Positions 34,915-43,746 are shown, counted from the stretch's first letter. The stretch: DNA of 64,000 nt from Enterococcus_C asini_A (GCF_031928785.1 NZ_JARQAL010000004.1), one strand, 5' to 3'. A program made the numbers and translations. The notes: generated from the letters alone by a model not told the origin.

Positions 34915-35328
34915 TTAATATTCAAACTCTTTAATTTCGATTGTTTGCTTGGTCTCTTCTACTAGAAGACCGGTTAGCTGTTCCCACCAAGCTTTCATTT
35001 CCTTTTCGTAGGTAGTGGGAAATTGTTCCACGATTTCTAGTAAGGAAACATTATTGATTTGCGCATAAGGAAAATGCAAAGTTAAATTGTACTTCAGTTC
35101 TGTCAGCAAACTGTAGTATTGAAACATTTGGTAATTCATTTCTTCAGGATCTTCTTCAGCCAAAACTTTTGGTGCCCGGTCAAAGATAAAACCTAAACTG
35201 CGCATCATAAACATAATGCCATCCAAGTGGCTATCTTGAATGTAAGAAGCATCTTTTAAGATATCAATGTGAGTATCCAAAGCTTCCAATAGTTCTCCTT
35301 TTAAGACTTCATAAGTTGGTACAGTCAT
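34915..35328 (-). CDS. Hypothetical protein
   Basis: A 137-residue, mostly helical, acidic soluble protein with no motif I recognise. It has no signal peptide or membrane segment. AAAGGGGG precedes the ATG. It lies downstream of the YueI-like gene on the same strand with a 38-base gap, so the two may be co-transcribed. Confidence 0.7.
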   Translation of the reverse strand: MTVPTYEVLKGELLEALDTHIDILKDASYIQDSHLDGIMFMMRSLGFIFDRAPKVLAEEDPEEMNYQMFQYYSLLTELKYNLTLHFPYAQINNVSLLEIVEQFPTTYEKEMKAWWEQLTGLLVEETKQTIEIKEFEY

Positions 35329-35366
35329 TTTATTTCCCCCTTTGTGCTAGTTTTTCTAGCGCTTAT

Positions 35367-35822
35367 TTAATCATGATGGAACAAGCGATCAAAAAAGCCA
35401 GGTTTCTCTTTTGCTTCAGGTTCAGTTGGCAATTTTTGATCCGGGTATTTTTCGTCGACATCAATTACAGGCTGGTTGACGGCTTCTTTTGCTACTACTA
35501 ACAGACCGATATCATCTGGTGATTCTCCGGAAAAATTATTCACCACAGTAAAAGGATGCTGGGCTTTAGTAATCAGCTGAATATACGCTCCTTGTAAGGA
35601 TTCTGAAATTTGGCCATTCAATAAAATTTGACTGCCAGGATCATTTTGTAATTCTGTTAGCAATTTTTGTTGATTGTCCTTGTCTTTCATTTGGTCAATG
35701 GTCATGCTCAAATAACAGCGTTCCCGAAATGTACCCAAATATTTTCGTTGCTCATCGGGATTGATTTGGGGCGTGCCGAAACGGCCTTTGTCTAAATGTT
35801 TTTGGATTTGGTCGTCTGCCAT
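35367..35822 (-). CDS. YueI/DUF1694 family protein
   Basis: A 151-residue cytosolic protein. The pattern GRFGTPQINPDEQRKYLGTFRE, the AHPFTVVNNFSGESPDDIGL stretch and the length agree with the YueI (DUF1694) family of Firmicutes, whose function is unknown. AAAAGGAG precedes the ATG by 8 bases. The C-terminal 30 residues are charged and low in complexity. Confidence 0.8.
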   Translation of the reverse strand: MADDQIQKHLDKGRFGTPQINPDEQRKYLGTFRERCYLSMTIDQMKDKDNQQKLLTELQNDPGSQILLNGQISESLQGAYIQLITKAQHPFTVVNNFSGESPDDIGLLVVAKEAVNQPVIDVDEKYPDQKLPTEPEAKEKPGFFDRLFHHD

Positions 35823-36097
35823 AGGGATGCTCCTTTTAAGTAAAATCAGGGGTAGCCCTTTTCTTAGCGGGCAATGATCGACGGTGAATACCGTTACATT
35901 AATTATAGCACTTTCAAAAAAGAATACGAATGAAAAACTAAAGAAGGTAAGGCAGCCTAGCTAAACTGATCTACTGAAATAATCAGTTTGAAAAAGTTTT
36001 GAAGTTTATTTGCTACGCACAAAAAATAGAGGCAACGGGATTTTTTCCTTTTTCCAAGGTTTTCGACTATAATTTAAACAAAGAAATGGGGGATTTC

Positions 36098-36667
36098 ATG
36101 GAAAAGGAAGTATCATTAACGCTGCTTTTGGCGGAAAATCAGCTGATTGAGACTCCACGCTTGCTTTTGCGACCGGTGGGCTTAAGAGATGCTAAGGATA
36201 TGTTTGAATACGCCAGTGATGAGGAAACCACACGTTTCATCTTTCCCACCCACCAATCATTGGCGGATACCCGGACAGGAATTGCAGAGTATTTTTTAAG
36301 TAGTCCTTTGGGAAAATATGCTATTGAAGAACGACAATCAGGCAAGATGATTGGTACGATTGACCTGAGAGTAGATAAAGAAAAGTATTGCGGAGAACTG
36401 GGCTATGCCTTAAATAAGGCTTATTGGGGACAAGGTTTGGCACCCGAAGCGGCGATGGCCCTTTTATCTCTAGGTTTTGACCGATTGGGCTTGGTCAGCA
36501 TTCAGGCAATTCACGATGTGCGCAATCCTAGTTCCGGCAAAGTAATGGAAAAAATTGGTATGAAAAAGATCGGCCAAGTTCCTTGTGCTCAAAAAATGAA
36601 AGGCCAAGTGGTAGATACTTGTCTTTGTAGTATCTCCATGAAAGAATGGCAACGACATATTTTGTAA
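36098..36667 (+). CDS. GNAT-family N-acetyltransferase (RimJ/RimL-like)
   Basis: A 189-residue acetyltransferase of the Acetyltransf_3 group. The opening LIETPRLLLRPVGLRDAKD, the acetyl-CoA loop region (GYALNKAYWGQGLAPEAAMA) and VRNPSSGKVMEKIGM are typical. I chose ATG 36098 behind GGGGGA; an open frame reaches back to 35999 but a TATAAT at 36068-36073 suggests the promoter is inside that part. It appears to start a tightly packed run of genes to 39558. Substrate unknown; some relatives modify ribosomal proteins. Confidence 0.82.
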   Translation: MEKEVSLTLLLAENQLIETPRLLLRPVGLRDAKDMFEYASDEETTRFIFPTHQSLADTRTGIAEYFLSSPLGKYAIEERQSGKMIGTIDLRVDKEKYCGELGYALNKAYWGQGLAPEAAMALLSLGFDRLGLVSIQAIHDVRNPSSGKVMEKIGMKKIGQVPCAQKMKGQVVDTCLCSISMKEWQRHIL

Positions 36668-36684
36668 TGGAAAGGATGAGAATT

Positions 36685-37068
36685 GTGAAAATTATTTTAG
36701 ATGACCGCGTAACCGAATGGCTAGAACCAAAATTGCAGACAGGGGACCGATTGTATTTTGACTTTGAAGATGGGGTAGGCCCTTTTGCTAATACGGAAAT
36801 CAGCTGCCGACTTGACTTGAGCTTTCGCTTAATCGTGACGGGAGCAGACTATCCATCAACAGGCTTAGAAGTTTATAATATACCGGTGGAAACGGCGGTA
36901 GGCCTTTTTTACATTAAGGAAACGTCACAGCCTTATTTCGAGGAAGAAAACTTTTTGACTTTTAATCCCCAAAATGGACTGCGCTTAAAAGGAAAATCTG
37001 GCATTGTGGCGGATAATATTGCCTTTTTACGTATGGAACAAAGTCAAGCAACTGGGCAAAAAGCGTGA
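36685..37068 (+). CDS. Iron-sulfur cluster biosynthesis (HesB-like) family protein
   Basis: A 128-residue protein resembling the small HesB/IscA-like family of lactic acid bacteria (opening KIILDDRVTEWLEP, then GDRLYFDFEDGVGPF). It lacks the C-terminal Cys-x-Cys of true IscA proteins, so a direct cluster-carrier role is doubtful. I chose GTG 36685 behind AAAGGATGAG; ATG 36667 and ATG 36676 are possible. It follows the GNAT gene closely and overlaps the next gene by 4 bases. Confidence 0.6.
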   Translation: MKIILDDRVTEWLEPKLQTGDRLYFDFEDGVGPFANTEISCRLDLSFRLIVTGADYPSTGLEVYNIPVETAVGLFYIKETSQPYFEEENFLTFNPQNGLRLKGKSGIVADNIAFLRMEQSQATGQKA

Positions 37069-37964
37069 GTCGGCTGGCGATTATTTCCGATTTACATGTG
37101 GATATTAATGGCTTTTTCGAAAAAGAATTGAGTGTATTGGCGACAGTTTTGCGAGAAAATGGAGTTAACCAGCTTCATCTAGCTGGAGATATTGCCAATA
37201 AAGTAACGCGGGCTTTGGAAGTGGTGACGTTTTTTGAAGCAGCGGGTTTTCCTACTAGCTTTAACTGGGGCAATCACGAAATGGCGGATTTGGAAGAAGA
37301 AGAGATTGAAAACTATCACAATCCAGCTTTTTTAAACTTTCAAGAGCGACCATTGACAAAAAATAAAGTGATTTTAGGCTATAACGGCTGGTATGATTAT
37401 TTGTTTGCCATCGACTATGATTTAAAAAAGATTGCCAAGTTAAAACAACTTTACTGGTATGATCGTATGATTACTAGAAGCCACAGTGACCCGTTTGTGG
37501 ACGCAGATTTGTGTCAACGTCTGAAGCAAGTATTGGATCGGCTGCAAGTGGAAGGCAAAGAAGTGATCTTAGCCACTCACTTTGTGCCGAAAAAAGAGTT
37601 TATTGTCTACCAGACTGACCCCAAATACCAACGCTGGAATGAACTGAATGCTTTTTTAGGCTCTGGGGAATTAGGAGAGTTGTTGGATCGGTATGAGAAT
37701 CTTAGCCACTGCGTCTTTGGGCACACTCATCGACGTTTTTCCGATTTGACCATTGGGAAGACGGTCTATAGTTGTCGACCTTTTGGTTATTATTTTGAAT
37801 GGGAATTGACCCGGGAGTTTGTCTTTATCAATCAATTAGTCACAGAATACGCACCGATGAAACTGCGGGGGATTTTGCGACGGTATCAAGAGGAATTTGA
37901 GAAGTACAAGCAGGAACATTTAGCGACAGAATTTCGCCGTGGGATGACGATTATCGACTATTAG
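37065..37964 (+). CDS. Metallophosphoesterase
   Basis: A 299-residue calcineurin-like phosphoesterase. The five metal-binding motifs can be seen: SDLHVD, LAGDIANK, NWGNHEM, ATHFVP and FGHTHRRF. It starts with GTG in a GTGA overlap with the gene upstream, so translation is probably coupled. The family acts on phosphoesters or nucleotides; the substrate is not known. Confidence 0.85.
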   Translation: MSRLAIISDLHVDINGFFEKELSVLATVLRENGVNQLHLAGDIANKVTRALEVVTFFEAAGFPTSFNWGNHEMADLEEEEIENYHNPAFLNFQERPLTKNKVILGYNGWYDYLFAIDYDLKKIAKLKQLYWYDRMITRSHSDPFVDADLCQRLKQVLDRLQVEGKEVILATHFVPKKEFIVYQTDPKYQRWNELNAFLGSGELGELLDRYENLSHCVFGHTHRRFSDLTIGKTVYSCRPFGYYFEWELTREFVFINQLVTEYAPMKLRGILRRYQEEFEKYKQEHLATEFRRGMTIIDY

Positions 37965-38033
37965 AGGCGCCAGAAGTTGCTGGTCAGCCTCTTTTTTCTG
38001 GCATATAATGGACAAAACAAGGAGGAGACGGAA

Positions 38034-38255
38034 ATGACATTTGAAGCGATTTTACCGGAATTAAAAAAGGGTGCAAAAATTTTACGAACAGGTTGGAGTG
38101 GCTATGAACTTTATGTGACATTAGTTGCTGGGGATACGTTTGAAGGGGCACCAGTGACTCCTTATTTATTGATTAAGACTAGTGATGAAGGTTTCTCTAG
38201 CTTTGCTCCGACAGTCTGCGATATTTTGGCTGAAGACTGGGTTGTGGTGCAATGA
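38034..38255 (+). CDS. DUF2829/Tad2-like small protein
   Basis: A 73-residue protein. The pattern of an N-terminal FEAILPELKKGAKILRTGW, a middle PYLLIKT and a C-terminal DILAEDWVVV agrees with DUF2829, a family also called Tad2 since one phage member blocks Thoeris defence by binding its cyclic signal. Cellular copies are common and may do something else. I chose ATG 38034 behind AAGGAGGAG. It overlaps the next gene by 4 bases (ATGA-type junction). Confidence 0.7.
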   Translation: MTFEAILPELKKGAKILRTGWSGYELYVTLVAGDTFEGAPVTPYLLIKTSDEGFSSFAPTVCDILAEDWVVVQ

Positions 38256-38995
38256 GTTCAGAGTTTGCGGGAAAAGTGGTGCTAGTGACCGGTGGCGCTT
38301 CAGGGATTGGCTTAGCCCAAGTGCGGGCTTTTTTAGCTGTTGGTGCAAAAGTGTTTGCTGTGGACAAGCAAGCTTTTCCCCCAGCGTTGTTAGAAGAGAC
38401 ACAGCTTGTTACTTTTTGCGGTGATGTTTCTCAAGAAGCAATCTGTCAAAAGGCAGTGGCTGAATGTGAAGCCTGCTTTGGTCCAGTGGAAATCTTATTG
38501 AATACGGCGGGAAAACTGGATGCCTACGCCCCGCTATTGGAGACTGGTACGGCACTGTGGCAAGAAATTCTTCAGACTAATGTGAACAGCATGTTTTATT
38601 TGACTAAGGCAGTGTTACCGAAAATGCTGGCTAATAAGCAAGGAACCATTATCAACATGGCTTCTGTGGCGAGTTTTGTGGCTGGAGGTGGTGGAATTGC
38701 TTATACTACAGCAAAACACGCGATTGCCGGTTTTACGAAACAGTTGGCTTTGGATTACGCCAGCCAAGGAATTCACGTTTTGGCTTTAGCTCCGGGAGCG
38801 ATTCAAACGCCGATGAATGCGGCCGACTTTGCTGGCGATGGTGCCATGGCAAAATGGGTGGCAGAAGAAACTCCGGTCAAACGCTGGGCCCAACCGGAAG
38901 AAGTAGCGGATGTCACTTTGTTTATGGCCAGTAGGAAAGCCCGTTATCTTCAGGGAAATGTGATTCCCATTGATGGAGGCTGGTTATTAAAATGA
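38252..38995 (+). CDS. Short-chain dehydrogenase/reductase
   Basis: A 247-residue NAD(P)-dependent oxidoreductase of the classical SDR family. The cofactor loop is TGGASGIG near residues 14-21, the NAG motif is replaced by NTAG, and the catalytic residues lie in a Ser and YTTAKH (Tyr-x3-Lys) pair near residue 150. It resembles FabG-like proteins in form, but its place in this mixed operon does not suggest fatty acid synthesis. ATGA overlap with both neighbours. Confidence 0.85.
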   Translation: MSSEFAGKVVLVTGGASGIGLAQVRAFLAVGAKVFAVDKQAFPPALLEETQLVTFCGDVSQEAICQKAVAECEACFGPVEILLNTAGKLDAYAPLLETGTALWQEILQTNVNSMFYLTKAVLPKMLANKQGTIINMASVASFVAGGGGIAYTTAKHAIAGFTKQLALDYASQGIHVLALAPGAIQTPMNAADFAGDGAMAKWVAEETPVKRWAQPEEVADVTLFMASRKARYLQGNVIPIDGGWLLK

Positions 38996-39558
38996 CTCAA
39001 CAGTTAAAAAAAGCCCAAGTGGTGGAATGGCTCAAAGCTGACCAAGAGATAATGCAGATTTTGCAGATTATGGCTAGTTGGCAATTACCGGATTGTTGGC
39101 TTGTGGCAGGGACTTTGCGAAACTTTCTTTGGCAAAAGCTAAGTCAGCTAAAAGGGCCACAAAATGATGTAGATGTGGTCTTTTTTGATGATTCCATAAG
39201 TTATGAGGAAAGTGAAGCTTTAGCTGCACAATTGGCGGCTAGTCATTCTGAGATCAACTGGGAAATCAAAAATCAAGCTTGGATGCACCGGCACAACTTT
39301 GCAGAAGAGGTCCCTTATGTCAGCAGTTTGGATGCCGTTAGCAAATATCCCGAAACTTGTACGGCGTTGGCTTGTCGTTTAGAAAATGGCCAACTTGTCT
39401 TTAAAGCGTTATGGGAATTAAAGGATCTGGCAAATTTTGAAGTACGTCCCACTCCGCACTTTAGCCAAAATGAGGAATATTTAGCGGTCTATCAAAAGCG
39501 AGTAACTGCTAAAAATTGGCCCACTTTTTGGCCGGATATCAAAATTTATCTAACGTAA
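38992..39558 (+). CDS. Nucleotidyltransferase family protein (NTP_transf_6/DUF925)
   Basis: A 188-residue protein. LVAGTLRNFLW followed by NDVDVVFFDD gives the pattern (Gly-Ala-like loop and Asp-x-Asp) of the NTP_transf_6 family of nucleotidyltransferase-like proteins. Function unknown. It overlaps the SDR stop by 4 bases and ends the run of coupled genes that starts at 36098. Confidence 0.75.
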   Translation: MTQQLKKAQVVEWLKADQEIMQILQIMASWQLPDCWLVAGTLRNFLWQKLSQLKGPQNDVDVVFFDDSISYEESEALAAQLAASHSEINWEIKNQAWMHRHNFAEEVPYVSSLDAVSKYPETCTALACRLENGQLVFKALWELKDLANFEVRPTPHFSQNEEYLAVYQKRVTAKNWPTFWPDIKIYLT

Positions 39559-39637
39559 AAAGCCCCATTTTATTCCTACTCTTTTCTTTAGCCAAAGAAG
39601 GAGTATAATGAGGGCAAATGAACAGGAGGAACAAATT

Positions 39638-40063
39638 ATGAACGCAATTATTAGCGGCAAAAAACGAATTGCAGAAGGCGGCTGTAACGCTTGCGAATCT
39701 TTCGCTCTTCATGTTTTTCGCTTGACCTTTGAAGATGGAAATGAAGTCTCCTTAGAAAACTTGGATGTGCCTTCATTGGTAATGGCTTTTGCACAAAAAG
39801 ATCATTGGAAACAAGCCTTTACTATGTTAGGTATGGACGAAGAAGCGATGGTTTATAAAAAAGAGGGTCAAGAAATCATCAACCAAGAGACAAGCCACAG
39901 TGTTAGTTACCAAAAAGGAAACGAAAAAGTCACTGCGGACAAAAAATACTGTGATATGGAAGACTTGTATCGCCACACCAATGAAATTTTAGCTTTATTT
40001 GGGATTGAAGCAGTATCTTTTGAATATCAATTAATCGAACCACAACCTTTGTATCAAGACTAG
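39638..40063 (+). CDS. Hypothetical protein
   Basis: A 141-residue soluble protein I do not recognise. Two Cys lie close together (GGCNACESF) near the N-terminus, which could bind metal. I chose ATG 39638 behind AGGAGG; an upstream ATG at 39608 has no ribosome site. It is probably monocistronic. TATAAT at 39603-39608 (a GTATAATG stretch) may be its -10 box. Confidence 0.65.
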   Translation: MNAIISGKKRIAEGGCNACESFALHVFRLTFEDGNEVSLENLDVPSLVMAFAQKDHWKQAFTMLGMDEEAMVYKKEGQEIINQETSHSVSYQKGNEKVTADKKYCDMEDLYRHTNEILALFGIEAVSFEYQLIEPQPLYQD

Positions 40064-40153
40064 GCAATTCCTAGAAGACCCTTGATGTAGCAAGGATTTG
40101 TCAGAAATGTAAATTTAATTAGCTGAAAAGAAATGGTTTCCAGTAACGAAAGC

Positions 40154-40210
40154 AGGCTGAATGATTATGGCAAAGAACGTGTAAAAGTCTATTGTGTCAG
40201 CCTTTTTAGC
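40154..40210 (+). terminator. Possible terminator with long loop
   Basis: AGGCTGA (40154-40160) and TCAGCCT (40197-40203) enclose a 36-base loop and are followed by TTTTT. The stem is short, so this is a weak call. Confidence 0.35.
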
Positions 40211-40285
40211 AGATTCTCAAAATAATAAAAAGACAGCGGGATTCTCCATTTGATTATTTAATCAAATTTCAGAAAGGGTTTTCTG

Positions 40286-40314
40286 TTGCGGAGTAATGGG
40301 GATTTTGCTAGAAT
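40286..40314 (+). promoter_or_regulatory. Promoter of the HU gene
   Basis: TTGCGG (40286-40291), 17 bases, TAGAAT (40309-40314), 56 bases before the HU start. The rest of the 306-base gap upstream holds only the weak hairpin at 40154. Confidence 0.65.
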
Positions 40315-40369
40315 AATACGTAGGGATTATTCAATATCCCAATTATTTTATTCCTAGGAGGAATTATTC

Positions 40370-40642
40370 ATGAATAAAGCAGAATTAATTTCCGCAGTTG
40401 CCGAAAAATCAGGCTTAACTAAAAAAGATGCTACCGCAGTTTTAACTGCCATCGTTGACACTGTTGAAACCTCTTTGAAAAATGGCGACAGTGTTCAAAT
40501 CATGGGCTTCGGTACTTTTGAAGTTCGCAATCGGGCTGCTCGTAAAGGCCGCAACCCACAAACTGGGGAAGAAATCGAAATCAAAGCTTCTAAAACACCA
40601 GCTTTCAAACCTGGTAAACAATTGAAAGACGCTGTGAAATAA
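40370..40642 (+). CDS. hup: DNA-binding protein HU
   Basis: Histone-like protein, 90 residues, that binds and bends DNA as a dimer. The family pattern MNKAELISAVAEKSGLTKKD, the signature GFGTFEVRNRAARKGRNPQT and the lysine-rich end (FKPGKQLKDAVK) are clear. AGGAGG lies 8 bases before the ATG. It is monocistronic, with its own promoter and terminator. Confidence 0.96.
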   Translation: MNKAELISAVAEKSGLTKKDATAVLTAIVDTVETSLKNGDSVQIMGFGTFEVRNRAARKGRNPQTGEEIEIKASKTPAFKPGKQLKDAVK

Positions 40643-40657
40643 GCGAATAAATGAATG

Positions 40658-40688
40658 AACCTGTTGCCTTGGGGTAACGGGTTTTTTG
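40658..40688 (+). terminator. Terminator after the HU gene
   Basis: AACCTGTTGCC and GGTAACGGGTT pair with one G-T; a run of T follows. Confidence 0.8.
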
Positions 40689-40838
40689 TTGCAAAAATAG
40701 CGATTTTTTCTTGGGATTTTTCTAAAAAACAAGGTGGCTTCCATTGCAAAAGAGGAATTGATTTTATTACCATTTATCAAACCTTGGTCGAAATTTCGTT
40801 TTAGTGTTACAAAATAGTTGTTACAAAGGGTGAATACT

Positions 40839-41945
40839 ATGTATGATTTAATCATTAGAAATGCGCGACAAATTACCGGTGACGTGGTGGACATTGCCTT
40901 AAAAGCCGGCAAAATTGCAAAAGTTGCTCCGAAAATAGCTGAAAGGGCTAAAAAAGAAATCAGCTTAAAAGACAATCAATACCTTTCAGCCGGTTGGATT
41001 GATGACCACGTTCACTGCTTTGAAGAGATGACCTTGTATTATGATTATCCCGATGAAATCGGCTATAAAAAAGGAGTCACTACGGTGATTGACGCTGGGA
41101 CTACGGGAGCAGAAAATATCGGTCACTTTTATGAATTAGCTAAAGCTGCGAAAACCAATGTCTATGCCCTAGTTAATATTTCCAAATTTGGCATTGTGGA
41201 ACAAGATGAATTGGCCGACTTAACTAAGGTCCAGTCTGACCTAGTGGCTAAAGCCATAAGCGATTATCCGAATTTTATTTTGGGAATTAAAGCGCGCATG
41301 AGTAAAACCGTGGTAGGAGATAATGGCATTAAACCATTAAGGATGGCCAAAGAAATTCAAAAAGATAATGGGAATTTACCGATGATGGTGCACATTGGCT
41401 CCAATCCGCCTGAATTAAGAGATATTTTACAGGTGATGGAGGCTGGCGACGTCTTAACCCATTGCTTCAATGGCAAGGCCAATGGTATTTTGGATCAAGC
41501 AACGGATCAAATAAAAGACTTTGTTTGGGAAGCTTATCGTCGAGGAATTGTTTTTGATATTGGTCATGGAACAGATAGTTTTAATTTTCATGTGGCAGAA
41601 GTTGCCTTAAAAGAAGGGCTGAAATGTGCCTCCATCAGTACAGATATTTACATTCGCAATCGGAAAAATGGACCGGTGTTTGACATGGCCACGACTTTAG
41701 CCAAGCTTCATGAAGTTGGTTATTCATGGAGTGAAATTATTGAAAAAATCACTAGGGTACCAGCCCAAAACTTTCACTTGAAAACCAAGGGTCAGATTGC
41801 AGCAGGCTTTGACGGGGACTTCACCATTTTTGAAATTCACAATGACAAGCAAGAATTAATCGATTCCAATGGTCACAAGCGCATTACTGACGAAGTGATT
41901 GTGCCGGTGCAAACCATTGTAGGAGGGGTTATCTATGACAATTAG
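40839..41945 (+). CDS. Amidohydrolase/deacetylase-family metallohydrolase
   Basis: A 368-residue TIM-barrel metallohydrolase. The N-terminal metal motif is DDHVHCF, a bridging-Lys region (ILGIKARMSKT) lies mid-protein, and further ligands are MVHIGSNP, THCFNGK and GHGTDSF. In relatives this gene pairs with a SelA-like PLP enzyme, as here. Proteins of this kind have been called adenine deaminases or dihydroorotases; the genuine substrate may be an N-acylated amino acid or sugar. I chose ATG 40839 behind AAAGGGTGA. It overlaps the next gene by 11 bases. Confidence 0.85.
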   Translation: MYDLIIRNARQITGDVVDIALKAGKIAKVAPKIAERAKKEISLKDNQYLSAGWIDDHVHCFEEMTLYYDYPDEIGYKKGVTTVIDAGTTGAENIGHFYELAKAAKTNVYALVNISKFGIVEQDELADLTKVQSDLVAKAISDYPNFILGIKARMSKTVVGDNGIKPLRMAKEIQKDNGNLPMMVHIGSNPPELRDILQVMEAGDVLTHCFNGKANGILDQATDQIKDFVWEAYRRGIVFDIGHGTDSFNFHVAEVALKEGLKCASISTDIYIRNRKNGPVFDMATTLAKLHEVGYSWSEIIEKITRVPAQNFHLKTKGQIAAGFDGDFTIFEIHNDKQELIDSNGHKRITDEVIVPVQTIVGGVIYDN

Positions 41946-43029
41946 TTATCAAAAATTTGGCTTAAAAGAAGTCATCAACGCTTCGGGACGGATGACTATT
42001 TTAGGGGTTTCCAAAGTGTCAGAAAACGTGTTAGCCGCCCAACGTTTTGGGGGCGAACATTTTTTTGAAATGAGTGACTTGTCGGAAAAAACTGGAGCAT
42101 ATTTGGCAAAGCTCTTAAAAGTAGAAGATGCTCAGATTGTTTCGTCGGCTTCTGCAGGAATTGCCCAAGCAGTGGCAGCTCTAATTGGCAAAGGAGATCG
42201 CTATCATGCCCATCATCCTTACACCAAGCGAGTAACCGCAAGAGAGATCATTTTGCCTAAAGGACACAATGTGGATTACGGGACGCCGGTAGAAGTGATG
42301 GTCAATCAAGGTGGCGGTGAAGTCGTAGAGGCAGGTTATGCTAATATGTGTTCTCCGGAGCATCTGGAAATGATGATTACCGAACAAACGGCAGCAATTT
42401 TGTATATTAAAAGCCACCATACCGTACAAAAAAGCATGCTCACGGTGGCCGAGGCTGTTCAAGTGGCAAAACGGAATGATTTGCCTCTAATTGTGGATGC
42501 GGCGGCAGAAGAAGATTTGTTCCGCTATAGTGCTGCCGGTGCAGATTTGGTGATCTATTCCGGTGCCAAAGCCATTGAAGGTCCTAGTGCCGGACTGGTC
42601 ATTGGGAAAAAAGAATACATCGAATGGGTGCGTCTACAAGGAAAAGGAATCGGTCGGGCCATGAAGATTGGCAAGGACAATATTTTAGGCTTTACTCAAG
42701 CGGTGGAAGATTATTTGGCCAATGGCAGTGAAAGTGGTGAGGCCATGCAAGCGCGTTTAGCCCCTTTTGTAGAAGCAGTCAATGAAATTACCGGCTTAAA
42801 GGCTGAGATTGTCCAAGATGGCGCTGGTCGTGATATTTATCGAGGCAGTGTTACCGTTAGTGGTACCAAAGACGCCAAGGAAGTTATTAACGAATTAAAA
42901 GCTCAAAATCCCGCCGTTTATACTCGAGAATACCAAGCCAATAAAGGAATTATCGAATTTGATATTCGTTCTGTAAATGAAGCAGAAATGAAAAAAATCG
43001 TTACACGCCTGCAAGAAATCATGGCTTAA
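41935..43029 (+). CDS. DgaE-family PLP-dependent ammonia-lyase (SelA-like fold)
   Basis: A 364-residue fold-type I PLP enzyme related to selenocysteine synthase. The cofactor Lys lies in YSGAKAIEGPSAG. DgaE of Salmonella cleaves D-glucosaminate 6-phosphate to the 2-keto-3-deoxy acid. Here no EII genes or DgaF aldolase are adjacent, so the same reaction cannot be assumed. It overlaps the amidohydrolase gene and was probably followed by a third gene, of which a fragment remains. Confidence 0.85.
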   Translation: MTISYQKFGLKEVINASGRMTILGVSKVSENVLAAQRFGGEHFFEMSDLSEKTGAYLAKLLKVEDAQIVSSASAGIAQAVAALIGKGDRYHAHHPYTKRVTAREIILPKGHNVDYGTPVEVMVNQGGGEVVEAGYANMCSPEHLEMMITEQTAAILYIKSHHTVQKSMLTVAEAVQVAKRNDLPLIVDAAAEEDLFRYSAAGADLVIYSGAKAIEGPSAGLVIGKKEYIEWVRLQGKGIGRAMKIGKDNILGFTQAVEDYLANGSESGEAMQARLAPFVEAVNEITGLKAEIVQDGAGRDIYRGSVTVSGTKDAKEVINELKAQNPAVYTREYQANKGIIEFDIRSVNEAEMKKIVTRLQEIMA

Positions 43030-43059
43030 ACTAATCGAAAAAAGGAGCAAAACAAATGT

Positions 43060-43152
43060 TACTACACCTATATGGCTGGAGACGTTCCTTTGACAACCAT
43101 TAAAATGGTAGAAAATTATTTGAATTATCCAGAAGTGGATTTGCTAAGATAA
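43060..43152 (+). pseudogene. Fragment of a third gene after the DgaE-like gene
   Basis: AAAGGAG and an ATG at 43056 are followed after one shifted base by an open frame of about 30 codons that contains MAGDVPLTTIKMVENYLNYP and then stops. It looks like the end of a protein joined to an intact start signal after a deletion. I do not recognise the protein. It could also be a very small gene starting at ATG 43072. Confidence 0.4.
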
Positions 43153-43190
43153 AAAACGCCGCAAGCATCGAGCTTGCGGTATTTTTTATC
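43148..43190. terminator. Bidirectional terminator between DgaE locus and bioY
   Basis: GATAAAAAA, CCGCAAGC, a short loop, GCTTGCGG and TTTTTTATC form a long stem with A and T runs on both sides. Confidence 0.85.
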
Positions 43191-43194
43191 TTAG

Positions 43195-43746
43195 TTATTT
43201 TGCCGGGGTTAAAAATTTTTCTGGCAAACGTTGGGCAATCAAGATCCCGATGATTGCTGCTGCGACACCTTTTAGTAAACCAGGAATCAAGAAAGGGATG
43301 ACGGCAGCTTGTAAGGCAGCGTTAAACGTAATGCTGGTACTGAATTGTAACCAAAGAGCCCCAAAAAGTAGTACGACAGCGGCTCCTGCCAGATTTGCGA
43401 TGATGGCAGACCAATAGGTGCGACCTAATTTTTCTAATAACCCGCCAGTGACAAGGCCATTGAAGAGAAAGCCGAGTAAAAAGCCTCCCGTGGGTCCAAA
43501 GAGCGTATGCAAGCCACTGCCACCACCAGCAAAGACTGGCATGCCAATCAAGCCGATAAGTAGGTAAATGCCAATTGCCCATGTACCAGTTCGGGTGCCT
43601 AAAATGGTTACTGTTAACCCAATGATGAAAGTCTGTAGGGTAAATGGCACCACAGTAATGGGCAATGTCAAAGTAAATTGAGATAAAATGGCAATAATGG
43701 CAGCAAAAATAGCGGCGGTGACTTGTTCTCGTAAGGTGATACGCAT
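43195..43746 (-). CDS. bioY: Biotin transporter BioY
   Basis: Substrate-binding S component of an ECF-type biotin transporter, 183 residues with six membrane segments. The pattern GLTVTILGTRTGTWAIGIYL, then GLIGMPVFAGGGSGLHTLFG and GPTGGFLLGFLFNG is typical of BioY. AGAGGAG precedes the ATG. It is alone, and an operator of BirA type overlaps its promoter, so it is probably shut off by biotin. Confidence 0.94.
   Translation of the reverse strand: MRITLREQVTAAIFAAIIAILSQFTLTLPITVVPFTLQTFIIGLTVTILGTRTGTWAIGIYLLIGLIGMPVFAGGGSGLHTLFGPTGGFLLGFLFNGLVTGGLLEKLGRTYWSAIIANLAGAAVVLLFGALWLQFSTSITFNAALQAAVIPFLIPGLLKGVAAAIIGILIAQRLPEKFLTPAK

Noticed and set aside
35999..36097. N-terminal extension of the GNAT protein
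   Set aside because: It would contain a TATAAT box and has no ribosome site; the ATG at 36098 fits the family start.
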